A stretch of DNA of 64,000 nt, taken from assembly GCA_001557505.1 (NCBI GenBank), contig LSAX01000002.1:1-64000 (forward strand), given 5' to 3'. A model generated the notes under the pieces. It did not search any database and had not been told where the DNA came from. It saw nothing but the letters and a program-made list of their open reading frames with translations. Below are positions 35,211-47,315 of this stretch, piece after piece (position 1 is the stretch's first letter; every line of letters begins with the position of its first letter). The position numbers and the translations under genes are program-made. The stretch is from Reticulascus tulasneorum (Eukaryota; Ascomycota; Sordariomycetes; Glomerellales; Reticulascaceae).

Positions 35211-37482
35211 ATGGATTCGCCATTGCACCTTAGCCAAAAGCTTGCGAGAGGGGTCACTGCGTGTCAGAGGTAAGGGTCGGATGGAATTTCCCGACAATCT
35301 GAGCTGATCAAGTGGATAGGTGCCGTCGGAGAAAGCAAAAAGTAACGATAGCAGCCGCTCCAGGCCGGGTGTTGTAATGCTGACAATCGGGCGAACGCGC
35401 AGTGTGATCTGAAACATCCAAATTGCTCCAATTGCGAAAGCGCGAGAGTGTCCTGCTTAACCTATCACTCGGGGAAACAGGCCGAGGTGGGTTCCGTCAA
35501 GATTTGGCCCTGGTATCATCGCACGCAGCTGAAATCCTTTTCAGATACCTCGCAACTACGTCTCCGATTTAGAAGCCCAGATAGAGAAGTTGACGCAAGA
35601 AAATCAAGAGCTTCGCACGCGCGGTCTCGCAAGTTCAGTCAATGACGATAATGCTACTTCGCTTGAAACATGTCCTTCGGCAAGCCATGACCTTATAGCC
35701 TCTCCTGCAGGACAAACAACGACGTCCGACGGGAGCTCGATTCACTTTCAGGACTTGGTCAAGAGCGTCAGAAACGTCGTCGTAGAACCTTCAAGGCAGC
35801 CGCGGTTTCTGGGACAGAGCAGCGGCATCACGCTTGCCAGGCTAGTCATGGCAGCAATCCGCGTTGATGCCCTGCCTTCTCCTCTGGTTTCTGAGCGACA
35901 TCCGTACGACAATTCACCATCTACGGTGGCGGCTGAGGCTTCCGAGGCTTCTCTTCCGCCACGCCATGCGGCAAATTATCTGGTCGACGTCTACTTCCAG
36001 TACCGCACACCTCACATGCCGATCGTCGACCGGTCGCAAGTCGACGATGCTCTTGACAGCGCGTATCTCTCCATAAGCGGGGACCAGCGGCCAGATCGAG
36101 TGGTTGAGAAGGACATTTTCACTGCCTACATGATCTTCGCTATTGCCCTTTGTGATGTCCAGCATCCATCTGGGTCTGGGGGTAGACCAATGCAGAGCGA
36201 GGGCTGCTTCCGGTCGGCCATCGCTTGGGTCGAAAAGGTTATTACCTACTCGAAGAGTGATCTTGAGACTCTGCGCACTGTTCTTCTATTGGCGCAATTT
36301 GTCTCCCTGTGCCCGTCTCAGGGGAGCTTGTGGCATTTGACCGGAACAGCGTTGCGCTTATGCATCGACATAGGCCTTCATTGGGAAAGCGACGAACAGT
36401 CCTTGAACATGGATTCAGAGCTGTTGCACGAGCGCCGGCGCTTGTGGTACTCCACTTACCAGTTTGACCGTGTCCTGTGCATCGCTCTCGGCCGGCCTTT
36501 CGGCATCATCGACGAGAGCACGCGCGTCCCGCTTCCAAACCCATGGGCGGTATGTCGTCAGACTGTTGGCCGTGCACCCAATGAATTTGACATCCACAAC
36601 CAGCGCGCTCACAATCACCTGTTCAGCATGTCGAAGCTGCAATCCGAGATCAAACACGTGCTGCACAGCCAGACTTGGGCTTTGAAGATAGCGTATCCCA
36701 AAACAAACTACGCAGTCTGGGTCAAGGACATCCAACCGCGCCTGCAGGAATGGTATAGCACTATCCCGCAACCCAGCAAAGCCCACCCATCTTCCATCTT
36801 TGCTTACCAGGCGTACTGGGATGCTCTCTATTATAACACAATCCTCCTGCTCCGTCGCCCCCATTCCGTAGTCCTTCACGCGTCAGCGGAAGCATTGTAT
36901 ATCTCTTTCGACGCCTCTTGCAAGCTAATCGCAAGCATCAAGATCCTGCAGAGAGAGGGGAGAGTCGACGTGATGTGGAAATCAGTCCACGATCTCTTCA
37001 TGGCTGGACTCGGGGTCATATATGGCCTCTGGCAGTCCAAGGAGATACGAGATCAGACTTCCATCAGGAATAGCATATCCACACTTCAGTCCTGCGCTTC
37101 GACGCTCTCTGCCATGTCGGGGACCTTCCCGGGGGCTTCAGGGTGTCGTGATGCATTTGATACTCTCTCCTCGGCCACAATTGATTGGCTCCTCACAAAT
37201 GACGCAGAAGAAATCCGCCAAAACCGTCTTGATTTCGAGAAACAAGTCCAAGAGCTACTGCAGCAGCTGCAGCCACCTCGTGAGGGAATGGCCATGACAG
37301 ACGAATACACGGATAACAGCCTGAACATGTCAGCTATGCTGTCGACCGACTCCTTTGCATTCGGTGAAATGTTAAGTTCTGCTGCTCAATGGCCCGAATT
37401 CCAGGACATCAATTTCAACAGCATACGGCCTGGAAGCGCAACAGGTACGGGAAACAACTCAGGAACTTTGTTATTCTCATAG
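35211..37482 (+). CDS. Zn2Cys6 transcription factor, 700 aa
   Basis: A nuclear zinc-cluster regulator with a Fungal_trans domain. Four exons (35211-35269, 35320-35341, 35403-35486, 35545-37482) include a 22-nt microexon; spliced, the cluster reads ACQRCRRRKQKCDLKHPNC then SNCESARVSC, with all six cysteines, and the total length is in frame at 700 codons. NYVSDLEAQIEKLTQENQEL after the cluster is a short coiled-coil dimerisation linker. The middle homology region includes SLWHLTGTALRLCIDIGLHWE and RRRLWYSTYQFDRVLC. Its divergent placement beside the transporter and GH115 makes it a candidate pathway-specific activator. An annotation starting in the large last exon would miss the DNA-binding domain. 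Confidence 0.9.
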
Positions 37483-37956
37483 TTTAAATAGCGTAGGTAA
37501 TTAATTATAATGGTTGTATTTCTACAGTTGCAGGCGAATCTCAGCGAATTTTGTGGGCGAGATGAGATATAAACATTCGCTCGGAAGGCGAACCGAAATA
37601 TAGGCAACTCTTCTCCATAGACTGCCTTATTTCTGATAGCGGAACCTCCAAGCTGTTTGTTATGAAATGATTCATCAAAATTTAATGAGGCAAGTCCTAC
37701 AACGATCGGAGCATAGCAAAATGTAATCTTTTCAAATTCTTTTCTACCTAGTTGATCAAGCTTACTTTCATGGTAAAGCAATAATCCAATGAAGCTATGT
37801 AACATAACATGATATCTACACACGAAATTGAAACAACTTGTTCTTTTAGTGCCCTTATCAGAGCGCCTCGTCAATAAATCACACCCGTAATAAATAATGA
37901 TCGTTAGCTGATGTTATGAAGGCATCCATGCTTCCAATCGACTTTGCCGGGACAGA
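37483..37956. other. Intergenic between convergent genes
   Basis: No protein motif was recognised. A minus-strand open stretch at 37386-37874 overlaps the end of the zinc-cluster gene and looks like chance. Confidence 0.55.
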
Positions 37957-38898
37957 TCACAGCTGAGCACGCTCTACGACGTGTCCTGAGGCTGCGGCTG
38001 CGGCTGCGGCTGCCGTTGCATTGTTGATTAGGCTGTCGTATGTCAAAGGCTCCTTGACGAGTCGCGCATCGGCGAGCCCTTGCTGCCATCGGTCGAATCC
38101 GTTGCGAGACACAGTCGTGGTCGTCCACATGCCCTCACGACGAAAGGAATTGGTCACACTGACAGCGACATCCACCGGGACGTGGGGGAAAAGCTCGGCG
38201 AGTTCGTCCCGGAACGATTCTGCGTCGTGCTGGAGCACCCATTCTATGCCCTTGTTGAGAGCGATGCAGAACCGCTTCTGCGCATCGAGAATCTCTGGCG
38301 TGATTGTTTCGGTCTCCCGGTAGTACACGCTCCAAGGGACATCGCCTTGGGTTACCGTCTCCATCGCGATTGAGACATCGGAATTGCGCGCAGCCATGGC
38401 CCGAGCCGAGAGGTTGTCTGTTATAAAGTAGTCTCCCATACCACCCTGGAATAGGTTACCGAGCATTATGCCGTCGAGATCTTGGATATAGTCTACGGAT
38501 CTCGGGTCGATGCCGTTCTCGCGGAGGAGCATCTTGAAGAAAAGACCAACGCTGGCCCCGCCGCCTGACTTCATCAGGACGGTGCTGGCGGCCATGTCGG
38601 CCAGCTTGAACCCTTCGGGAGCGCCACGTTTGAGTATGGCGAGGGGCGCCCGATTGGCAATCTGCGCGAAGACAGTGTAGTTCTGTACCCTGTTGCGGTA
38701 CATTGTCGGCACCCAGATGCCGCCAAGAGCCATGTCGGCGGTGCCTTCAGCGAGCGCATCGAGCACGCCATCCCATGGAGTGGGGATGTTCACGGTGACA
38801 TCAAGTCCTTGCTCACGGAAGAAGCCATGTCGGAGAGCGATATACTCCGGGAGATAATTGAGATTGTAGCCGGTGGCGGTAAGGTTGAAAGACTGCAT
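37957..38898 (-). CDS. SsuA/THI5-like periplasmic-type substrate-binding protein, 313 aa
   Basis: An intronless protein with the type II binding-protein fold of bacterial ABC transporters for sulfonates, nitrate or thiamine precursors. It begins directly with FNLTATGYNLNYLPEYIAL, has GFFREQGLDV, ADMALGGIWVPTMY, and the second-lobe GIDPRSVDYIQD. It has no signal peptide, no lipobox and no neighbouring permease or ATPase, so in this fungus it is probably a cytosolic binding protein or a repurposed enzyme. It lacks the Cys-rich motif of yeast THI5, so pyrimidine synthesis is unlikely. A C-terminal run of alanines is encoded by a GCn repeat near 37990-38020. Bacterial-to-fungal transfer is likely but inferred. 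Confidence 0.85.
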   Translation of the reverse strand: MQSFNLTATGYNLNYLPEYIALRHGFFREQGLDVTVNIPTPWDGVLDALAEGTADMALGGIWVPTMYRNRVQNYTVFAQIANRAPLAILKRGAPEGFKLADMAASTVLMKSGGGASVGLFFKMLLRENGIDPRSVDYIQDLDGIMLGNLFQGGMGDYFITDNLSARAMAARNSDVSIAMETVTQGDVPWSVYYRETETITPEILDAQKRFCIALNKGIEWVLQHDAESFRDELAELFPHVPVDVAVSVTNSFRREGMWTTTTVSRNGFDRWQQGLADARLVKEPLTYDSLINNATAAAAAAAASGHVVERAQL

Positions 38899-39622
38899 CG
38901 CGTGTATTTTCCGGTATTTGGGAAGAAGTTTAAGTCAAGAGCTTTACGTGAAGCCCAATGTCAAGATGAGTTAGAAGCTCGAGGTCTGATGATATATCCT
39001 GTAACCAATTTTGACAAGGAAAAAGGCGTAGCTTGAGTATTTATACCTTCAGAGCTCATACTGACATGTTGTGTCATGTTCTTTGCCTCTCCCACATATC
39101 CGTGTCGCCCATCATACATTACCGAAGCGGGTCTAGTGTGCTTCCCAAGCGGTCGGAAAATTGCGAAGATATCGCGTGGGCCAGCATGCTATCTAATCGC
39201 CGTCGGAGAATCCCTCTGCCAGAATCAATGTCGGAGAATCGCTATCGGAAGGGCGCTATCGGGAATTCGCGATCGCAAAATCTGCAGACCATTTCCTGGA
39301 TGCCTGGAGATTTCCGATGGCCGATGTATCCTTAAGTTTGACTTTTGTTTATCTACATAGAATTGACACAATGTGTGGCAATGTCACCAGATAATCATTG
39401 ACTTATCGGACAAGTCAGAATACCAATTTTGGAGATAAAATTTTGCTGGGAGTTTTGAAGATCGGTCCGTAGTCTCTTATATATCAGGTCAATACCTGCT
39501 TCAAAAGGATTCACAAATTCACCAGCATCCAAACTTAATAAACACCCGCATTGTTTTGCAAACTCATCTGCTTTGAATCCCAAGTAAACTATTAGTTACT
39601 TCACAACCGTCACATTAACACT
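38899..39622. other. Intergenic, with degenerate CGGAGAATC repeats
   Basis: Between divergent genes. From about 39150 to 39290 the motif TCGGARAATYSC recurs at least three times, interleaved with CTATCGG and palindromic CGCGATCGC-type words. No gene is supported. Confidence 0.5.
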
Positions 39623-40595
39623 ATGATCTTCCAATTATACGATGATGAAACCCCTGCGGATGTCAGGTATGCCAAGGTAAGATAACTTCTCTCAGTTTGA
39701 AGCCTCAGTGTACGCCTCAGCCACTGACGACAGCAACTAGGGTCTTCACCTTGTCACTGAAAATACACCCAATGGCCAGAAAGTGCAAATCTTCCTCGAA
39801 GAATTAGCAGACGCATATGGGACGGAATGGACAACTACTCTCATGTTAGTACAACCGCTCTTCAAGTCACTGGAATCTATCAATGCTAAGACTGTTATAA
39901 TGCAGTGATACGTCTACAAACGAGCAGAAGAAAGACTGGTTTCTCCGTCTTAATCCGAACGGTATTTACAAGTTCTCTCTCCTGGTTTTCATGGGGTCAC
40001 TAACTTTGGTCAGGTCGAATCCCGGTCATTATTGACAACACTCAGTTGCCTTCACTTCCGATAATGGAAACTTCTGCGGAACTCCTCTACCTTTTGAAAT
40101 TTGACAAAGATTATCAGTTTGGATTCGAAGATGAAATGGAGCAAAGGGATCTCCTGCAATGGTTGTTCTTCTGGCATGGTAGCGGCGCTCCATATCAAGG
40201 CAATCTCGGTTTCTTCAGACGCGCGCAAGAACAGAGCAGCTGTAAGCTGCAATCTACATGTGTCCCTCCCCAACACAATGCCCGGGGTTCTGATATTAAT
40301 CCCAATAGTTGCTATCAATCGGTTTCGAAAGGAAACTTACCGTGTATTTGGCGTTCTTGAACTTCAGCTGTCTGGTAAGTATAGTGGCCAGCCGAAAGAG
40401 TTCTTAGCCGGATGGGGGAAGGGTAAGTACTCCATAGCTGACATTGGAACTTGGGCCTGGGTCAAGAATTGGCCAGGCAGTGGATTTACGAACGAGGAGA
40501 TGAAAGCCTTTCCACATCTGCTGAAATGGATTGAAAGAATTACAGTGAGGCCGGCGGTCCAGAGAGGAATTGGGGAACGATACAAGCAGAAATGA
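39623..40595 (+). CDS. Glutathione S-transferase, Ure2/GST-B-like, 242 aa
   Basis: A cytosolic glutathione transferase for detoxification or peroxide reduction. Five exons (39623-39676, 39741-39844, 39906-39961, 40014-40241, 40309-40595) close in frame. The thioredoxin-fold half has LHLVTENTPNGQKVQIFLEEL, the Asn-Gly-x-Lys-Val pattern of Ure2p-like enzymes, and NPNGRIPVIID containing the cis-Pro loop. The helical half contains YSIADIGTWAWVKNW, the conserved N-capping region, and HLLKWIERITVRPAVQRG. A possible fifth intron donor at 40378 is ignored because reading through keeps the frame. It may act with the neighbouring redox genes, but no cluster is evident. Confidence 0.9.
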
Positions 40596-41406
40596 TCTTG
40601 TATGTTTATTATTATAGCCTGTGAGTTAAGCGTAAATCAAACTATTTAAGGCAAGAGAACGTCAATTGCTCTGATCTCTCATGCTGTTGTTAACCTTCTG
40701 CACGAAGAAACGGACGGCCTGATACACCATTAGTAGTCGCCTGTTGAGGGTGCTGGGTCACTTGTAGGCGACTGTTAGTACTCTGCTTGACCGCCGTTCT
40801 TTGAGTTTCTATGTGGCAGGCAAAAATAGGGGCTCGTTCGGAATATTTTTAATACAAACAGTTAGTATACACATAAAATCATCGTGACATACCACCAACG
40901 ATGCCAGTTTACCGTACGTGTGGCTGCGGCGCCGCGCCAACGACGAAAGGGACAGCCACCAATGCCGAGGCTTGATAACGAAGGACGACATGACTGCGAC
41001 CGCACGCAGGTGGTGATTATGCCTATCCCCCAGTCCAAAGACCAGATATCCGGACTTTATATTGGCAGGTATTATAACCGCCAGCCTTGCTGCCCGCAGC
41101 TTTGGCCCACAATCCTACCCAACCGTAGGCGGGGCTGGACAATGCAGCATTTGCCAAGGCAAGGCTGGCGCTTAGAACGAACAGGATCTGTGGCCTTCGG
41201 TAATCCGCCCCCTAATATAACCCGAATAAATTCTTTCGTTTTATTGTTCGTTCTTTTCGGAAATCATTCACAGAGGCTTAGCCGTGCCTTTGCTCATTCA
41301 AGCTGCAGATTCCTGTCTCGACCACCTACGCTGAGCTGCTCCGAGTCAACAATAAATCCACGAAGGACGGCCTGGATCTTTAGTTTTGCATTCCAAACTT
41401 ACTTGG
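40596..41406. other. Intergenic, no gene supported
   Basis: A plus-strand open stretch at 40884-41441 runs into the next gene in another frame and lacks any motif. It is treated as promoter and leader of the gene at 41407. Confidence 0.5.
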
Positions 41407-42322
41407 ATGAGCATGAGTCGCCAAAATCGTCCTCCCAGTGAGGGTCTGCAGGTGGTCCCCTTCGAAAACTATCAGCCGCATGGCGGAATCGGCTCCTTGG
41501 AGCATCACCTGCCCAGTCCAAATGTCGAGTTGACAACACCGGTGGGGGAGGCCCCTGTGAAAATGCAAGAAAATTCACACAAGCCGCCGGCCCTCAGTCC
41601 CTGGCTGCTTGCATTCGTTGTCGGCGTCATCAGCGCCGTCGCAGCAGCAGCTGTTGTTGGCGGCGTGCTCGGGTCGTGGCTATCATCATGTATTCAGAAG
41701 CAGACTCCTTCAGCCATTTGCGAGATAAGGTGCGTTGGCTCTGCAAAATGCTATCCTATATTAGCGAATCAACGATCCGTAGGTTGGCTAACAAGCGAAT
41801 GTTGGGATCAGACCAACTTCGATATTCTCAGTCCCATCATCGACCTCACCATCGTTTTCATACACTTCACTGTCAACATCATTGTCATCAACATCATCAT
41901 CACCCCAATCATCACCAAGTCTCATCTCAAATCTCTCCGTTGCACCGCCCGGCCAAGTAAGCAGCCTCGTCATGGATTGCCCCCAGCTTAATGGGCAAGT
42001 GATCAACGCAAATTTCACGACCAATTTCGCAGTAGATTGCTATGTAGACTACACTGGCCGAGCAGCCGAGGGCGGCGATATATCCGCGATTGCAGTGGTC
42101 TCGTCTTACTCAGTTATGGAGTGTATCAACTCGTGTGCAGCGCTGAACCAGAAATCGCTCTTGGAAGAACGGGACCTCAAGTGCTGGTCCGTAACGTTCC
42201 ACAAAGACATGCAAGCAATGTATTCTAGGCATGGGGGCAATTGCTGGCTAAAGAATGGGACAATGGCACTTGGAGAACAGGGGCGGCCAAATGACCTGAC
42301 ATTAAGTGCAAGACTTCTGTAG
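41407..42322 (+). CDS. Single-pass membrane protein with Ser/Thr stalk and PAN-like ectodomain
   Basis: Probably a type II surface protein. Two exons (41407-41729, 41812-42322) splice at GTGCGT..GCTAAC..TCAG into 277 residues in frame. A cytosolic N-terminus of about 60 residues is followed by a hydrophobic span (WLLAFVVGVISAVAAAAVVG), a Ser/Thr/Pro-rich stalk, and a Cys-rich ectodomain. The last has DCPQLNGQVI, FAVDCYVDYTG, MECINSCAALN, KCWSVTF and GNCWLKNGT, the cysteine spacing seen in fungal PAN/apple-like domains. Such domains bind carbohydrate or protein, so cell-wall sensing or adhesion is possible but inferred. I know no named homologue. Confidence 0.75.
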
Positions 42323-44415
42323 AAATATTGTCATAACGGAGCAGAGTTCGGCAATTGGACCACTTAAGAGCACCTTTTGTCTCCAGTTCTCCATTGATGA
42401 CCAAGGCCGCGAAGTCTACCACTTTGGGAGGCTGAACGACGCATTGTAGAAGGGTGTCGATCAGTCGAAACCTACTAGGGATTCGCGTTTCTGTTATAGG
42501 CAGACTGCATTTGTCGCCATGGGATGCCTGGTAATCAGGCAAGCGCATGCGCAATCGCAGTGTGTGGCAATGGACTTTTGTCCCAACACTCTACATGCCG
42601 AGGACCTCGTCCCGGAATCTACAGAGCAGTGCGACCTGTAGAACCTGTCGTATGTGAGCCGTGTCTAGTTCTGTGTTATGCCGGGTTGATAAACAGACAG
42701 GCAGATTGCAATGCTCGACCATCCGCTTGGCACCATGTGGTGGAGCTCTGCGGTAATCGGGACGGTAACGGCGCAGAGGGAAGTGTCTCCATGTGGCAAT
42801 TTCAACCTCGTGGTTCCTACTAGAGCATTCTGGCTCGAGTATGCGCTAGACAAGACCCCACACGATACAAGACGTCGCTGAAGAATAGGTCTAAGCCTGG
42901 CGAAAATTAAGATCCTGTCTGTCTTGATCGAAAACGTGTCTGTCGTTAGGTCATCAGTGGGCAGAACCCCTTCGTCGAAGGCATCGAAAAGCTGCAGGCT
43001 GACCCTTGTGTATATGTTGTCTTGGCAGAAGACGACATGCGCGAAGTCGTCCCAAGCCTGGCAAGGCAAGGCAAGGCATAGCAAAAGATTCCTTTGCGGC
43101 GGGCGGCTGGAGCTTTCTTCGAAAATACTGCATCCCCAGCCTGCGTGATCTTCGTCGCACAACGACAGCTTGCCCGCCCGATTACTGTCCCGGCGACTTA
43201 AGGGCTTGCTTGGGTCATCACAAGTCTGCGTGGCTCCTGGCGTGTCTGCTCGGCTAGGCGCGTTTGGCGAGTCCGGGTCTATCCTGAGTCGAAATCTGAC
43301 GAGATACTCCGTCAGTCACGGGACGTCAAGTTTCTCGGGAATATTTAAGAGGGTGGAAAATATATCAGATGAAGAGAGCAGGCGAGGCAACTGCATGCGC
43401 TACGATCTGGCTGGTGCCTGCTGCTAATATTGCCTCTGCAGCAAAAGCACCAAAGTGCTTCAGAATGTTCAACCGATGCATGGCTGGCGGCCTACAGACC
43501 TACACAGCATCAAAATGACGGCATCTCTTCGAAGGCTTGCCTCGTCTTCCAAGCATTCACAATGTCCCATATACCGCGAAAGGTGTGAAACGGCAATATG
43601 CCCAAAATAAATCGCATACGTTCAAACTAGCTCCAGCTGAGTGGATGCCCGGAGCGGCCGCTCGTGACAGGTGCAATTACGGGTTGCATGGCAGCCTGTA
43701 GGGCTGAGCTTTGTAGTGACGTGTGTGGATCGGTTGGCGGCAGTGAAGTGCCGGCCAGCTTGAGTTTAGCGCCCTGAATCTCGAATGGCACGCGTCCCCG
43801 CGGGCGGACTTTGTGCACCGCAGAGTGCTACTAGAGAGTGGTCATCGAGATGATTGGATCTGCTGGACTCGTATCAAGTCATTGGGGCATTTCTTCGCTC
43901 GGAAGATGTCGAATGACAGGCACCGAAGGCAGCACCGAAACGGAGCGGCCGTTTGCCGGGAGCTGCGCCGAACGGGCACCTTAGCGTCTGTTTCGAGGTC
44001 CATCAAAAGACGGCTACTATGTATAGGGTTATCATATACATACTCACCAGCTTGATGCATCGCTTGGCCATCACAGACGCACTCTGGGCCGTTATCTCTT
44101 CTGAAGACGCCTGAAAACGGCCGCCAGGCTCAAGGAAGAAGCCGAACCAAGCCTAGCGCCATGGTTCGCTAAAATCCTGGGGATCGTGCCTGCAGCAGGC
44201 GCTAAACCAAAACTGGCCATATACCGACGTGTTGCAGGACAGCCCTTCGGCGTAACAGGACTCTGGCCGTGTCGGTGTCTAGGCATTCTCCTGGGCGGGC
44301 TGGCCTAGGCCGTTTGCATTTTGTGGCCATCTTCCCCCTTGGCTGGCGGTGGTCGCTCGCGATGGGAAGTCATTCTCAAATCTCTCCCTATCCACATTCA
44401 CTGATATCCGAAGCC
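42323..44415. other. Gene-poor 2.1 kb with a HET-like remnant
   Basis: Apart from the minus-strand fragment described separately at 42360-42510, short open stretches on both strands show no identifiable motif. GCAAGGCAAGGCAAGGCA at about 43061-43078 is a small local repeat. This segment probably holds decayed sequence. Confidence 0.45.
42360..42510 (-). pseudogene. Possible HET-domain N-terminal fragment
   Basis: The minus strand reads PSRFRLIDTLLQCVVQPP followed by KVVDFAAL, close to the lead-in of many HET proteins (RLIDV..CVV..YAALSYVWG). The SYVWG core that should follow is absent and no downstream HET motif is visible. It may be a short relic of a third HET gene; chance resemblance cannot be excluded. 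Confidence 0.3.
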
Positions 44416-46720
44416 ATGCAGAAGAGTGCTTCCCGGGTAGTCAGGGCAGAGAGGGACACGTCCTCGTGCGGCGAGTGTCGGAGACGAAAGCAAAAGGTGT
44501 GTAATCTGCGACTTTTCGAATTCACTTGCACGGTTCCGGCACTGGAAATGACCGGTTCGAGACTTGGGCGACGGGGTGGATGTTCGATGGCGTTTGTGAG
44601 AGGTGCTGATTCGCGTGCTAGTGCAACCAAGGCCAGCCATGTAGCAACTGTGCTCGCCGGTATCCCACGCCGCTCTGCGAATATAAGCCCAAAAAGTTAG
44701 TAGAAACTGCACAGATCCAAACACCTGGGAAGGACCTCTCTCACACCGCCTTGCGCAGGAAAGAACCGCCGAAACAGCATGACATACACGCGTTTACCAT
44801 CGTGCCCACTTCCGCGACGGTACAAGCCCAGCCAGAGTCATCAGCATGGCCGCAGCAGCCATGGGCCGCCGATTGGGATGAGACGGAGGATCCGGGACAA
44901 TCGGTATTATGGTCGGGCGTGAACATCGTCACGCAATATCCAGTGTCACAGGACCGCGGGTCGTCCTCTTCGCCCGGTACATCAAGCCCGCCAAAGTTGG
45001 CAGTGTGTCCGGAAGGTTGCCCACTGCATTCGGAAGAATTTCACAAGCGCCAACGAACAGATACAGTGGCAAATGGCATTGCCGCATTGTGCAGCAGCGC
45101 GGTCGTGCAGCCGATGCCGGGCGACGCGGTCTCTGTACGCGGAAGTCCTGGCCAGTTTGACCTGCTGTTCAATAATATCCACGTTCTGCCTGTCAAGCCG
45201 TCCGCCCAGAGCGCAAAGCTCATCCAGATTTGTAAGTCGCAAGCATTCGCAACCGAGGAATTGCAAAACCATTTATGCCAGATTAGTTGTGCAGCATCTT
45301 TGTCGCTTCAAGGGCTCGCTCGATGGCTCCCCGTCGCCTGGAAATCCGTATATCGAGTACTACGTGCCATGGTGTGTGCAGTCCCACCTGCTATGCCAGA
45401 TTACGATGTACACCGCCGCCTGCTCGCTTTTCGAAACGGAGCACAAAAACGTAGCGCTTGCGATGGTTCTGAAAGGCGAGGCAATCCGCGTCCTCAACGA
45501 CCATCTACGGTCGGAAAACTCTGTTAGCGACGAAGCAGTCTCCGGAGTTACGCAGCTAATCATCGACGAGTGGTACTGGGGCCAGAAAGAAGACCTGCAG
45601 GCCCATCTGAAGGGCCTGCGCGAGATGATCAGGCTGCGAGGTGGCTTCGACAATCTCGGCGTAAAAGGCCTCATCGGCAAGATGAGTCTCATGTAACGTA
45701 ATCTGGGAAATTTCTCTCTAGGCCTTGCTGATTTCTTCTAGTTGCGATTGCACAATCGCCATCTCGATGGAGGCGCTGCCGGCGCTGCAGGCGGGCTTCG
45801 CAAACAATGGGCCGGAATTCGACTTACACGAGCCAGCCGCGGACCACGTCAAAGTGTCATTCAACACCCCACTTGTGGCCGATGCGCCACCGTTCTCGAA
45901 TCGCTTCGGCCTGCATGCAGCAACGGCATCAATTTTGAACGATATCCGCTTCCTGGTGGATGCCATCTTGACGCTGCGGCCAAAGCCGTCTGCGCAGGAG
46001 CTGCAGAAGCTCAAGGTCACGGCAGAATGGATCCACGACAAAATCTCGAAGCTTCCGGACATGTTTCCGACGTTGGGCGGCATCACTGAAGTTTCCATCA
46101 GCGGAGAAGGGGCTGGCATGACGGCTGGTTCGTCCAAGGAGCAGTCTGCGGCTACTGTTCTGGTAGATTCATCCCTGGTGTTGGCTTCCCAGCAGCCTAC
46201 ATCTGAAGCAGCCCCAAATCTACCCAAGGCAATTCCAGAACAGTCCCAGTCCGGATCTCAGCTGCCTAATTCCCCAGCCGCAGACTTGCCAAGAAATTCT
46301 AGCAGCGACGGCACGACACCAGATCCCATGTTTGCCGCGATTCCCCAGCCCGACTTCTTATATGCCACTGTTCGCCTCACCGCCATGCATCTCAGCCGTG
46401 CCGTCATGAACAGGCAGCCGCTGAGTACTGCGATTCAGCCGATGGAGTTTCTGATACTGTGGGGCATGGCCTGGAGCGTGCCACTCAAGATCTGGAAGAA
46501 CCTCCTTGGAATCTTTATCTGGATTCTCTTCGTCATCACGCCTACCTCCTGCCAGACGCCGCAGGCGCACTACGTCAAAAGTCTCTTGCAGATTGGCTCA
46601 GTGCAGATGGGGCTGGAGAACTGGCAGCTTTGCATTGACATGCTGCGCCGAGGGATTAGACTGCAGATGTGGTTGCAGGGCGGTGCAAGGGTGAAGGCTA
46701 AAACTGGTCATAAAGCATAA
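44416..46720 (+). CDS. Zn2Cys6 regulator, Fungal_trans_2 type, 670 aa
   Basis: A nuclear zinc-cluster transcription factor. Five exons (44416-44496, 44622-44695, 44759-45231, 45287-45692, 45742-46720) close in frame. Intron 1 splits the cluster: SSCGECRRRKQK joins CNQGQPCSNCARRYPTPLC to complete six cysteines, a form common in regulators of secondary metabolism and sterol uptake. The regulatory half has YVPWCVQSHLLCQITMYTA, LQAHLKGLREMIRLRGGFDNLG, typical of the Fungal_trans_2 family, and a hydrophobic stretch LGIFIWILFVIT near the C-terminus. An in-frame ATG at 44362 would add 18 residues. It lies near a second related regulator and a reductase. Confidence 0.85.
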
Positions 46721-47315
46721 CCTCCAAGACTTTCAAACAATTGTCTGATTGCGCTGGTTCGCATCAAGACTCTGACGGGATGCAGTAGCATTTTGGCGGT
46801 CTGCAGATGAGCTGGGGTCATATTGTTAGCCTCTCACGAGGTCCCAAGTACTCACTGATCTAAACTGATAGCGAATCATAAAGTGCTTCTCTGGAGCGGA
46901 ACTTTGCCTGATAGATGCTGTTAGTTGCGTAACGGCCAGACACATGCCATTTGCTGAGGGACATCCCCACTTCCCTTTAATTATGGACTGATGTTTGTAT
47001 GAATAGCCTCTCCAGTATGGCCTATCATGTACAAACCGCGAGACTCATGCAGGATTTGCAATGCTAAATGCATCATGGCCGTGGTCACCAGACACCTGCC
47101 GGCGGCGAAGTCGACTGGGCCAACTAACTCGTTATTTTCAATCTCGTCCAGAGCCAGATCTACTAGAATGGTTCTTCATTCTTTCACGTACTATCACCCC
47201 TAAATTATGTACTTGCCACGGAACGTCGGTTTAATATTGATGAAGCTCATCACGCCATTTCACTATCATATACGAAGAGAGACAATGCTGTTATTTGATT
47301 ACGGAGCTCGAGACA
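46721..47315. other. Intergenic between convergent regulators
   Basis: No motif was recognised. It contains the 3' ends of two convergent regulator genes. Confidence 0.55.

Noticed and set aside
37386..37874. Minus-strand frame of 162 codons
   Set aside because: It starts inside the 3' flank, overlaps the end of the Zn2Cys6 gene and has no motif or intron structure.
37957..38898. THI5 thiamine-pyrimidine synthase
   Set aside because: The Cys-rich motif of THI5 is absent and the sequence looks closer to bacterial sulfonate/nitrate binding proteins.
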